Source of the DNA: Planctomycetota bacterium
GTDB taxonomy: Bacteria; Planctomycetota; MHYJ01; JACQXL01
DNA length: 9,779 bases
Direction: 5' to 3'
NCBI GenBank assembly: GCA_016208805.1
Contig: JACQXL010000202.1
Span: 1-9,779, forward strand
Shown here: positions 1 to 6,066 of the stretch, in pieces
How the letters are laid out: each line of letters begins with the position of its first letter
Position numbering within the stretch: position 1 is the stretch's first letter
Program-made: the position numbers and the translations under genes
The notes under the pieces: generated by a model
Databases searched by the model: none
What the model saw: the letters and a program-made list of their open reading frames with translations, nothing else
What the model was told of the DNA's origin: nothing

Positions 1-2
1 TG

Positions 3-116
3 GCTTGTTTAAGACGAACTTTATGGCGAGAACGATTTTTTGCTAACTCCACTTTGCCGGCTGAGATGCAAAAAATCATTCAGCCACTGATAGAAGCCCT
101 TGCCAGGGCATCTTGA
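3..116 (+). CDS. C-terminal fragment of an unidentified protein (5' end outside window)
   Basis: An open frame runs from the window edge to a TGA at 114-116, about 37 codons. The translated end is basic and then amphipathic (RTLWRERFF, then AEMQKIIQPLIEALARAS), which looks like a genuine protein C-terminus with a final helix. I do not recognise the family. It stops only about ten bases before the interrupted beta-helix gene begins, so it could be the tail of a transposase or other mobile-element gene that landed in that gene. This is inference from position only. A small hairpin, GCCCT-TGCC-AGGGC at 96-109, overlaps the last codons. It could equally be a chance open frame, since 37 codons is short. 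Confidence 0.3.
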   Translation, partial: ACLRRTLWRERFFANSTLPAEMQKIIQPLIEALARAS

Positions 117-126
117 GGGATTAAAA

Positions 127-1071
127 ATGGCAAAAGTTCAGAACCGTGTTTATGATAATAATATTTCTGGAAATACCTGGGGGATTCTGAATGACTACCG
201 AGCAGGTGGTAACGAGATATATAATAATACCATCACCGGAAATACTCACGGTATTTATTTAACAACCGGTCATACTCCCATTGTGTATCATAATAACATA
301 TACGGCAATGCGCTCAGTTACCACGCCCCTGATGGCATAGAGCGGGAGTTATCTTATAATGGGCAGGGCAATTACTGGGGGCGGACATCAACCCCAGGAT
401 TTGTTGCCGGCGTGGACAGCACCGGCTGGTGGCTACACGATACATATCCTTATCTGGTCAAAAATGGATGGGAACATGGGTATCCTCCCGGTAAGCCCAC
501 GGATGACCCAACCCGGCCGGATGGTGAAATCGTGATTAACGGCTTCTCAAAGCCGGGCCCGACTTATACTGGTAATCCGCTGGTGGCGGCCTATCTCATC
601 TGGGCTGATGACCCGGCGCCAAGTTATCCACCGCTCTATGTCCGCTTCAGCACTACTGTGGCTGGCATAGAATCCGCAACCTGGCAGTATGTGGACCCGG
701 CAGAACTTCCTTATTGGCCTTATGCGGCTTTAATACTGCCGGTCGGTGATGGCGAAAAGACCGTCTATGCCCAACTCAAGAATAAGTGGGATTTTACCTC
801 AACCCATCTATTAACGGATAAGATTATCTTAGACCAGAGCCCGCCTGTCAATTATTCTATTACTATCAATGGCGGCGCAATTGCTACCAACTCACGGACA
901 GTTACCCTGAATCTATATGCCGAAGACCCGCACAGCACCGTCACCTATATGCGCATCCGCAATGAGAACACCGGCTGGCCGGGCTGGTCACCTTACGTTA
1001 GTGGCAAAAAAGAATGGACCCTCTCAGCCAATGACGGCCTAAAAACAGTTTCCAGAACGGCGTCAATTTAA
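127..1071 (+). CDS. Secreted parallel beta-helix (NosD-like) protein, 5'-truncated front fragment, ends at a frameshift
   Basis: Residues about 1-60 from ATG 127 show Asn/Gly-rich right-handed beta-helix rungs (DNNISGNTWGI, YNNTITGNTHGIYL, YHNNIYGN). A G-NYWG motif follows near residue 90, typical of the end of NosD-like and PbH1-repeat domains. After that come Ig-like segments (for example DGEKTVYAQLKNKWDF, then IILDQSPP) usual in large secreted proteins. No signal peptide is present and the rungs start at once, so the 5' part of the gene appears missing. ATG 127 is preceded by GAGGGA at about 115-120; TTG 100 is an alternative start, but the frame is closed by TAG at 91-93. The fragment ends in TAA at 1069-1071, while the coding sense continues in the next frame (see 1050-3479). 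It is best read as one damaged gene or one sequencing error, not a complete protein. Confidence 0.75.
   Translation: MAKVQNRVYDNNISGNTWGILNDYRAGGNEIYNNTITGNTHGIYLTTGHTPIVYHNNIYGNALSYHAPDGIERELSYNGQGNYWGRTSTPGFVAGVDSTGWWLHDTYPYLVKNGWEHGYPPGKPTDDPTRPDGEIVINGFSKPGPTYTGNPLVAAYLIWADDPAPSYPPLYVRFSTTVAGIESATWQYVDPAELPYWPYAALILPVGDGEKTVYAQLKNKWDFTSTHLLTDKIILDQSPPVNYSITINGGAIATNSRTVTLNLYAEDPHSTVTYMRIRNENTGWPGWSPYVSGKKEWTLSANDGLKTVSRTASI
1035..1068 (+). other. Frame switch in the surface protein gene (one base missing)
   Basis: The upstream frame runs to TAA at 1069-1071. The downstream frame is closed by TGA at 1032-1034 and open from 1035. The switch must therefore occur between these points. Reading GLKTV in the first frame and FQNGVN in the second joins best across GTTTCC at 1048-1053, as if one base (probably a T) were missing there. 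An earlier domain of the same protein has the parallel phrase GEKTVYAQLKN, which supports this join. It may be a real inactivating mutation or an assembly error. Confidence 0.75.
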
Positions 1072-3479
1072 TCTCTGCGGCGTCTGCTGCTATTACCCTT
1101 CAAACCTCTACGCCACCATGGATTAGTCCGGCTGTTCCTAATATTACAACATCTGAAGACATCTCTCCACTTCCTGTTGACCTTACGCTTTATGAGCATG
1201 ATAACGAAGATGTGCCGGCCGCTTTGACATGGTCTATCAGCGGTGTAGATACGACATTATATAGTGCCGAAATTACAGCCGATAAGAAACTAAAGATTAC
1301 TCCTGTTTCTAACAAGAATGGTTCTGATGTAGCGACTTTGACACTGCGGGACTCGGCCGGATTAACCGCTTCACAGAATATCACCATATATATTACGGCG
1401 GTCAATGACAAGCCCACAATTACCCTGACTCAACCGGGTATGGCGTCAGGTGAGATAAAAACAGGTAATGTTCCTATTACATGGAATACCGTTGATGTTG
1501 ATGGTGATGCACTGGCAATAAATATCTATTATAATCTGGCAGACGGCACCTGGCTTACCATTGCGACCAATCAACCCAACACCGGCTCATATTCATGGAA
1601 TACCCTAACGGTGCGCGATGATTATCGCTATAAAATACGGGTTGAGTGTCTGGAGACTGGCACGGCGGAAAAATATTCAGATGCCAAGTTCTCTGCTAAT
1701 TATTTTACCATAGATAACGGCGTCCTAATTATCACACCTTTAGACGCAACCCCGCCACATTTAAATCCTGACACGAGTGAAAAAAACCTGTTGCCATTTG
1801 AACTATCAGAGCCGGCCTTTGATGTCTATGTGACAGTTGTGGAAGTAATGATTGGACAAGTGAAACTAATTGGGCCGTTAGCATTAGATGCCGGCATCCA
1901 TTCGGTAGAATGGAACGGCAGAAATAACGCAGGCTCTATATTACCTCCTGATGATTTTATATTCAGAGTGAGCGGAAAAGAAAGAGACCTTCTGCAAACA
2001 TCTGTCACAAGTCCAGCATCTTCTACGTTTTCTATAGTAAGCGGCACGCCGCGCTTTGTTATTCTTGGTGATAGCCCAGACCCATTTAATCCGTTTATAG
2101 GAGAGAAAAATACTATTCAGTATATTATTTACTCTGGCGGCTTTCAGGTTTATACAACCCTAAAGATTATGGATGAAGGCGGTAATATAAAGGCAACCTT
2201 GCTAAACAACGTCCTCCAAAACGATATGACAAATTATCCAGTAGAATGGGATGGCGCAGACATAACAGAAAACGGGATATTTTCATATGTGCTTTCAGGA
2301 ACCAAAGCGCCGTCTGGCGAGCTCGCTAATCCTGTTACAGGCGTGATTACCGTTATCGGCGCTGATAAAAAAGTTGTTCAAAGCGGCGATGTTACGGTCT
2401 ATGCCCGCCCCGGCACAGCCGATGTTACGATTACTACACCGGTATCCATTGCTTCAGATGTCACTTATGCATTAGGCAGTCTCAATATCGCACCACCTTA
2501 CACCTATCCGGTCAGCCCATTCTATGAGATTGTTGCCACCACACCTCCGGTATTAATACCACCCATTATTATTGCTATTTCTTATCCATCATACCTTGCC
2601 CCTGATTATCTCAAACTCTTCAAGTATAACACGGCCACCCCGGGCTTTATTGCCGTCGGTCGGTCTATCGTTGACCCGCTCAACCATATCCTCTATGCCG
2701 AGGTGGACTCGCTCTCACTCTTTGTCCTGATGGCCAGTAGCGATATTACCAAACCGCAAGTCCAAAACATAGTCCTGACACCGCAAATCCTGAACTTCAC
2801 CCTGACCGATGAGTCATCCGGCATCAATGTCCCATCCATCAGGGTAATAATGGACGGCGCTGAGATTACCGACCGGCTCACCTTCAGCGGCGCCACCGGC
2901 GATTTAACAATTACCGTTTCCGGCACTTATACCTTCCTGCCGTATCCCGATACGCACACGATGACCATCATCGCCCAGGACCGGGGCGGCAACGAGACAA
3001 CCAAAACAGTTTCCTTTGGCAGTGGTTATGCCGATGCGAAGGTGGCGCTCAAGCCGGAGTCATTGAACATCAATCCGGGCGTCCTGACCGCCTACCTGAA
3101 ACTGCCGCAACCCTTTGGTATCCCAACCACGGTTGAGGCGACATTAGACGGCGGTGCGCTGGAACGCTGGATGATAGACGAAGCCGGTCTACCGGAAGAA
3201 GGGTTGTTCGGCCCGGTAGTCGTGCTTAAATTCCGGCGTCAGGCCATTGCCGATGCATTAGCCCAGCAAGGCGAAGTATTAGATACCGAATTTATCCTCA
3301 AAGGTAAGTTTGACGACGGCACCGCGCCTTACGGCCAGCCCTATGATTTTGAAGGCAAGGACTCTATTACCAAGATAGTGAGCGAGCCAGCAGTATCGGA
3401 AAGTGCTCCGGTCGTTACCGAACCACCGCCATCCGATTCCGGTAACAACGGTAATAACAAGGGCGGAAAAAAGAAATAG
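1050..3479 (+). CDS. Large multi-domain secreted/surface protein, main part after the frameshift
   Basis: This continues the protein begun at 127. The frame is open from 1035 and reads FQNGVNLISAASAAITL in line with the preceding Ig-like domain. Modules in order by nucleotide position: tandem-95/cadherin-like (about 1110-1410, ending VNDKPTITL); Fn3-like (about 1415-1720); two FlgD-type Ig-like domains (about 1745-2030 and 2045-2370, with VEWNGRNNAGSILPP and VEWDGADITENGIFSY); a segment ending EVDSLSLFVLMAS (to about 2745); an Ig-like domain with DRGGNETTKTV (to about 3020); and a C-terminal module with SLNINPGVLTAYLKLP and VVVLKFRRQAI. The tail is NNGNNKGGKKK, with no LPXTG or clear sorting helix. 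A stand-alone start would be GTG 1212, but recognisable domain sequence lies upstream of it, which argues against an independent gene. The role is presumably extracellular or cell-surface; substrate and partner are unknown. Confidence 0.8.
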   Translation, partial: FQNGVNLISAASAAITLQTSTPPWISPAVPNITTSEDISPLPVDLTLYEHDNEDVPAALTWSISGVDTTLYSAEITADKKLKITPVSNKNGSDVATLTLRDSAGLTASQNITIYITAVNDKPTITLTQPGMASGEIKTGNVPITWNTVDVDGDALAINIYYNLADGTWLTIATNQPNTGSYSWNTLTVRDDYRYKIRVECLETGTAEKYSDAKFSANYFTIDNGVLIITPLDATPPHLNPDTSEKNLLPFELSEPAFDVYVTVVEVMIGQVKLIGPLALDAGIHSVEWNGRNNAGSILPPDDFIFRVSGKERDLLQTSVTSPASSTFSIVSGTPRFVILGDSPDPFNPFIGEKNTIQYIIYSGGFQVYTTLKIMDEGGNIKATLLNNVLQNDMTNYPVEWDGADITENGIFSYVLSGTKAPSGELANPVTGVITVIGADKKVVQSGDVTVYARPGTADVTITTPVSIASDVTYALGSLNIAPPYTYPVSPFYEIVATTPPVLIPPIIIAISYPSYLAPDYLKLFKYNTATPGFIAVGRSIVDPLNHILYAEVDSLSLFVLMASSDITKPQVQNIVLTPQILNFTLTDESSGINVPSIRVIMDGAEITDRLTFSGATGDLTITVSGTYTFLPYPDTHTMTIIAQDRGGNETTKTVSFGSGYADAKVALKPESLNINPGVLTAYLKLPQPFGIPTTVEATLDGGALERWMIDEAGLPEEGLFGPVVVLKFRRQAIADALAQQGEVLDTEFILKGKFDDGTAPYGQPYDFEGKDSITKIVSEPAVSESAPVVTEPPPSDSGNNGNNKGGKKK

Positions 3480-3601
3480 GATGCGGTTTTTTATCCTGAC
3501 GGGACTTCGCCCAAGAATGAAAAATAGGGGTCTGAATGGGTAATTTTTGACCCGCCAAGACTCCATTTTGAGCACCTTCCCGCCCGCTTTCCCGCACAAA
3601 A

Positions 3602-3667
3602 TCCGAACCCACCGGTAATTACCCTCCAACCCATCGTTATTCACCCTCCAACCCACCGGTAATTACC
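3602..3667 (+). repeat. Three tandem 22-base repeats with a GGTAATTACC palindrome
   Basis: Units lie at 3602-3623, 3624-3645 and 3646-3667. Each begins with a pyrimidine-rich part and AACCCA. Units 1 and 3 end with CCGGTAATTACC, containing the perfect palindrome GGTAATTACC (3614-3623 and 3658-3667). The middle unit is diverged there (TCGTTATTCACC). With flanking bases the third copy becomes a 12-base palindrome at 3657-3668, followed at once by TACCGGTA. Palindromic units of this kind upstream of a promoter can be repressor operators, but a simple repeat is equally possible. Confidence 0.8.
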
Positions 3668-3689
3668 GTACCGGTATACAGAATTTTGT

Positions 3690-3719
3690 TTGACTTTATC
3701 GCGTTTTGACCTATATATT
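3690..3719 (+). promoter_or_regulatory. Likely sigma70-type promoter for the permease-phosphoesterase pair
   Basis: TTGACT at 3690-3695 fits a -35 box. TATATA at 3712-3717 (16-base spacer) or TATATT at 3714-3719 (18-base spacer) fits a -10 box. It lies 23 bases after the tandem repeats and about 65 bases before the permease ATG. A second TTGACA at 3743-3748 lacks a good -10 partner. Confidence 0.45.
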
Positions 3720-3750
3720 ACGCATAGAATATCTTAATCTGTTGACATAA

Positions 3751-3776
3751 CCTGATATTCTGATACCCTGATATTC
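3751..3776 (+). repeat. Direct repeat of CCTGATATTC before the permease start
   Basis: CCTGATATTC occurs at 3751-3760 and 3767-3776, with a 16-base period. It occupies the stretch where a Shine-Dalgarno site would be expected; none is seen. It could be a paired protein-binding site or a small duplication. Confidence 0.5.
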
Positions 3777-3784
3777 CGCTACAT

Positions 3785-4615
3785 ATGTCAAATATCTACA
3801 CCATCGGCCTGATGACCTACAAGGAAGCGGTCCGCCAGCCGCTTCTCTATATTGTGGCGGCCATTTCCGTGGCGTTGCTGTTCATCTCGCCGCTCTTCTC
3901 ACTCTTCGGCTTCGGCGAGGAACTCTCAATGGTCCGCGAGGTTGGGCTGGCCACCATCACCTTTGCCGGCCTGCTCATAGCGATTCTGATTAGCAGTCAG
4001 GTCATCACCTCGGAAATAGAGCGGCTCTCGGTAATGACGCTCCTGTCCAAGCCGGTCCGGCGCTCGGAGTTCATCTTAGGCAAGTTCGCCGGCATCGTCG
4101 CGGTGATTGCGCTGGCCACCGCAGTTCTGGGGGGTGTCTTCATCCTGATTTACTGGCTGAACGAAGGCCTGCCCCAGATTAAGGAAGCCCTCAAGCAGGG
4201 CAAATCCGCATCCGGCCCGTTCTGGGCTTTCGTCAGGAACGATGCGCTCCTGCTGGCCAAAGGCGTCTATTGCTGTTTCCTGGAAGTGGTGCTCCTGACC
4301 GCATTTGCGGTATTGCTGGCCGTCTATTTCCCGCTGGTGCTGACCGCGGCCGGGTGTTTTATCGTCTTTGCCCTCGGCCACATCTCCAACTATTTCTACC
4401 ACGGCTTATCCGGCTCGGCCGTTCTTAAACCGCTCGGCTGGCTGGCCGTCCTGCTCTTGCCCGATTTCACCATCCTCAATGTCGCTTCTATCGTGGCCGG
4501 CGCTTCGGCCTTATCTGTAAAATATCTTTTATGGATAACTCTTTACACGGTTATTTACAGTGCTATTATACTATTGGTCTCAATCGTAATCTTCAGCCGC
4601 AGGGAAATACGATAA
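3785..4615 (+). CDS. ABC-2 type transporter permease subunit
   Basis: A 276-residue integral membrane protein of the ABC-2 permease type, the membrane half of exporters that need a separate ATPase. Hydrophobic segments lie at about residues 20-42, 54-74, 103-124, 162-183, 184-202, 217-232 and 248-270. The N-terminal MTYKEAVRQPLLYI is the short amphipathic lead typical of the family. The stretch between helices 2 and 3 (EIERLSVMTLLSKPVRRSEF, then GKF) matches the conserved cytoplasmic loop of these permeases. ATG 3785 is chosen because this N-terminus is family-like, although no Shine-Dalgarno is visible. No ATP-binding partner is encoded in the window, so the substrate cannot be guessed. The stop is two bases before the next gene, which suggests co-transcription and perhaps coupled translation. 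Confidence 0.85.
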   Translation: MSNIYTIGLMTYKEAVRQPLLYIVAAISVALLFISPLFSLFGFGEELSMVREVGLATITFAGLLIAILISSQVITSEIERLSVMTLLSKPVRRSEFILGKFAGIVAVIALATAVLGGVFILIYWLNEGLPQIKEALKQGKSASGPFWAFVRNDALLLAKGVYCCFLEVVLLTAFAVLLAVYFPLVLTAAGCFIVFALGHISNYFYHGLSGSAVLKPLGWLAVLLLPDFTILNVASIVAGASALSVKYLLWITLYTVIYSAIILLVSIVIFSRREIR

Positions 4616-4617
4616 AT

Positions 4618-5343
4618 ATGAAGTACGTAATCTTCAGCGATATCCACGCCAACTTAGAGGCCTTTGATGCCGTGCTGGAGAAATTCAAGGCCGAACGGGC
4701 CGACCGCTACATCTGTCTGGGCGATTTGGTCGGCTATGGCGCCGACCCGACCAGGTGCATTGAAAAGGTCAATGCCCTTGACCCGGTTCTGGTGGCCGGC
4801 AACCACGACTTCGCCGCGGCCGGCATCCTCAACTCGGACTTCTTCAACTCTTACGCCTACCAGGCCATTGAATGGACCAAGTCGCAGTTATCCGATGAGC
4901 ACAAACAATTCCTGGGCCGGCTCAAACTGGTCCGGCATATTGACGGCATCACTCTAGTGCATTCCAACCTTTATCTGCCGGAATTATTTGAATATATGCA
5001 GAGCAGTTACGATGTCCAGTTGGGCTTTACCAAACTGGAAACGCCGCTGTGTTTCATCGGCCATTCGCACGTACCGGTCTTTTTCGTAATGTCGCGCGGC
5101 ACGTTCTCGTTCTCCACCGAGCCGTATATGCAGATGGTGCTGGATTCCCGGGTTATCGTCAATGTCGGCAGTGTCGGCCAGCCCCGGGACGACAACCCGC
5201 TGGCCAGTTACGCCGTTTACGATGAAACCGAAGGTGTCATCTGGATTAAGCGGATAGAATACGACGTGGACAAGGCCGCCGGCAAAATCCGCCAGGCCGG
5301 TCTTTCCGAAATCCTGTCCGAGCGGCTCAAATACGGGCGCTAA
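4618..5343 (+). CDS. Calcineurin-like metallophosphoesterase (YfcE/Metallophos_2 type)
   Basis: A 241-residue cytoplasmic enzyme with the full two-metal phosphoesterase motif set: SDIH (Asp8, His10), GDLVGYG (Asp36), GNHD (Asn62, His63), LVHS (His115), GHSH (His149, His151) and NVGSVGQPRD from residue 182. These residues bind the dinuclear metal centre that hydrolyses phosphomono- or phosphodiesters in this superfamily; the actual substrate is not readable from sequence. The frame extends upstream inside the permease gene, but ATG 4618 gives the canonical start directly before the first beta strand (MKYVIFSDIHAN), so it is preferred. It begins two bases after the permease stop. The link to the transporter may be operonic convenience only. 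Confidence 0.9.
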   Translation: MKYVIFSDIHANLEAFDAVLEKFKAERADRYICLGDLVGYGADPTRCIEKVNALDPVLVAGNHDFAAAGILNSDFFNSYAYQAIEWTKSQLSDEHKQFLGRLKLVRHIDGITLVHSNLYLPELFEYMQSSYDVQLGFTKLETPLCFIGHSHVPVFFVMSRGTFSFSTEPYMQMVLDSRVIVNVGSVGQPRDDNPLASYAVYDETEGVIWIKRIEYDVDKAAGKIRQAGLSEILSERLKYGR

Positions 5344-5377
5344 CCCCGATAGAGGCATTTGGTTTACTAATCTAAAT

Positions 5378-5397
5378 AAAACTCATTTGAGAGTTTT
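5378..5397 (+). terminator. Weak AT-rich hairpin after the phosphoesterase gene
   Basis: AAAACTC (5378-5384) pairs perfectly with GAGTTTT (5391-5397) around a six-base loop, 35 bases after the stop. The stem's own T-run ends the hairpin as in intrinsic terminators, but the stem is AT-rich and would be weak. Confidence 0.4.
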
Positions 5398-5427
5398 GTC
5401 TTACATAGGATTATTTAATTTTAAGAC

Positions 5428-5560
5428 GGTCGTCCGGTGGGGACTACCTGCCTCTAACGGGGCTGTTCTTTACTGTCACCCATCCTCTTCCGATGCCTAT
5501 CCGGGGAGAGGAAAGGCAAGCCCGGGCTTGCCGTATGAAGTTATGTGCGGGGCGCTTTAT
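5428..5560 (+). other. GC-rich block of consecutive hairpins; possible small RNA, terminator cluster or REP-like element
   Basis: Three stems follow one another. The first is at 5428-5448: GGT and GTCC pair with GGAC and ACC around a C/T mismatch. The second is at 5483-5512: TCCTCTTCC pairs with GGGGAGAGGA using one G-T pair. The third is the perfect 18-base palindrome GGCAAGCCCGGGCTTGCC at 5515-5532, able to fold as a 7-bp stem with a CCGG loop. A weaker stem, CCGTAT/GTGCGG (5531-5550), competes with the third and is soon followed by TTTATTTTT (5556-5564). The block lies upstream of the rpsO promoter, so it is probably not part of that gene's leader. It matches no riboswitch or RNA class that I know. 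Confidence 0.45.
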
Positions 5561-5585
5561 TTTTACCATATTTTCCACATTTTGC

Positions 5586-5613
5586 TTGACACTCTCTCTA
5601 TTTTAAGTAAATT
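5586..5613 (+). promoter_or_regulatory. Likely rpsO promoter
   Basis: A consensus -35 TTGACA (5586-5591) is followed by TAAATT at 5608-5613 (16-base spacer). TTATAC at 5612-5617 is an alternative -10 with a long 20-base spacer. Transcription from here would give a leader of roughly 30 bases before the rpsO ATG. Confidence 0.55.
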
Positions 5614-5648
5614 ATACACCTTGAAAGAGAGTAGAAAAAGAGTTGTAG

Positions 5649-5918
5649 ATGGCACTGACAGCGGAAAAGAAGAAGGAAACGGTTAAAAAGTATCAGGTCC
5701 ATAAAACCGATACCGGCTCGCCTGAGGTTCAGGTGGCGCTGATAACCGAGCGCATCAACGGCCTGGTGGAGCATTTCAAGAGGCATCCCGGCGATTATTA
5801 CACCCGGCGCGGGCTCTTGAGACTCATCGGCCATCGTTCAGCACTTCTTAAATACTTGTCCAGATACAACCCGCCCAGATACAAAAAACTGATTAAGGAA
5901 CTGGGCATCAGAAAATAA
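5649..5918 (+). CDS. rpsO: 30S ribosomal protein S15
   Basis: An 89-residue protein of exactly the usual S15 length. It has the hallmark KTDTGSPEVQVALITERI at about residues 18-36, followed by HFKRHPGDYYTRRGLLRLI and LLKYLSRYNPPRYKKLIKELGIRK. S15 binds 16S rRNA early in small-subunit assembly and in several bacteria represses its own translation. The usual RR pair before LLxYL is replaced by HRSALLKYL, a modest divergence. The Shine-Dalgarno is weak (AAAGAG about 8-10 bases upstream). The next gene is pnp, the classic rpsO-pnp order seen in many bacteria. Confidence 0.97.
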   Translation: MALTAEKKKETVKKYQVHKTDTGSPEVQVALITERINGLVEHFKRHPGDYYTRRGLLRLIGHRSALLKYLSRYNPPRYKKLIKELGIRK

Positions 5919-5919
5919 G

Positions 5920-5931
5920 CCACAGATTACA
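5920..5931 (+). repeat. Dispersed intergenic repeat, CCACAGATTACA copy 1
   Basis: CCACAGATTACA lies immediately after the rpsO stop. Related copies occur at 8303-8317 (opposite strand) and 9280-9299. All three are intergenic and near gene ends. Confidence 0.55.
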
Positions 5932-6002
5932 TACTTCGGCAGTTGGAGGAATGACTTACTGCCGAGTATAGTTGGCAGTAATTCGCTACGCTCAAACTGC
6001 CA
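5931..6002 (+). promoter_or_regulatory. Double hairpin in the rpsO-pnp spacer with interchangeable arms
   Basis: Hairpin 1 (5931-5969) pairs ATAC and TCGGCAGT with ACTGCCGA and GTAT, leaving one bulged T and a 14-base loop that contains GGAGG. Hairpin 2 (5973-6002) pairs TGGCAGT with ACTGCCA around a 16-base loop. All four arms share GGCAGT or its complement, so arm 1 could also pair with arm 4, and arm 2 with arm 3, giving alternative folds. In E. coli a stem-loop ahead of pnp is cut by RNase III in PNPase autoregulation; a similar role here is inference. There is no T-run, so it is not an ordinary terminator. Confidence 0.6.
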
Positions 6003-6066
6003 GACTACGGATTACCAATCTAAATCAGTTTAATCCGCTTAATCAGCTTACTAAAAGGAAATATTT

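Larger units (their letters stand above)
3480..3784. other. Non-coding spacer between surface protein and permease genes
   Basis: No convincing gene is present. The minus-strand frames here read through repeats and resemble nothing. Contents: a T-run shortly after the stop codon; a weak inverted repeat GGGTC/GACCC at 3528-3553; three 22-base tandem repeats (3602-3667); the palindrome TACCGGTA (3669-3676); a likely promoter (3690-3719); and a duplicated 10-mer just before the permease start. No strong intrinsic terminator for the surface protein gene is visible. Confidence 0.6.
5344..5648. other. Non-coding spacer before rpsO
   Basis: No gene is supported; the open frame across 5387-5686 has no protein-like pattern and crosses the hairpins. 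Contents in order: an AT-rich hairpin after the phosphoesterase gene (5378-5397), a GC-rich block of hairpins (5428-5560), the rpsO promoter (5586-5613) and a short untranslated leader with only weak GAG-type ribosome binding bases. Confidence 0.6.

Noticed and set aside
1039..1050. Programmed -1 ribosomal frameshift at the A-run
   Set aside because: The run is TAAAAAC with codon boundaries CTA AAA ACA, which is not an X XXY YYZ slippery heptamer in the reading frame, and the protein joins better further on at GTTTCC.
3279..3656. Minus-strand frame of 125 codons across the surface gene end and spacer
   Set aside because: It reads through the 22-base repeats, overlaps a convincing plus-strand gene and shows no family pattern.
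4531..4617. N-terminal extension of the phosphoesterase
   Set aside because: It overlaps the permease C-terminus, encodes no domain sequence, and ATG 4618 gives the canonical N-terminal strand and SDIH motif.
5428..5560. Known riboswitch or 4.5S/6S RNA
   Set aside because: I looked for conserved cores (TPP, cobalamin, FMN, c-di-GMP, SRP tetraloop region) and saw none.
5387..5686. Plus-strand frame of 99 codons before and into rpsO
   Set aside because: It crosses the hairpin block, overlaps the rpsO start in another frame and has no protein-like features.
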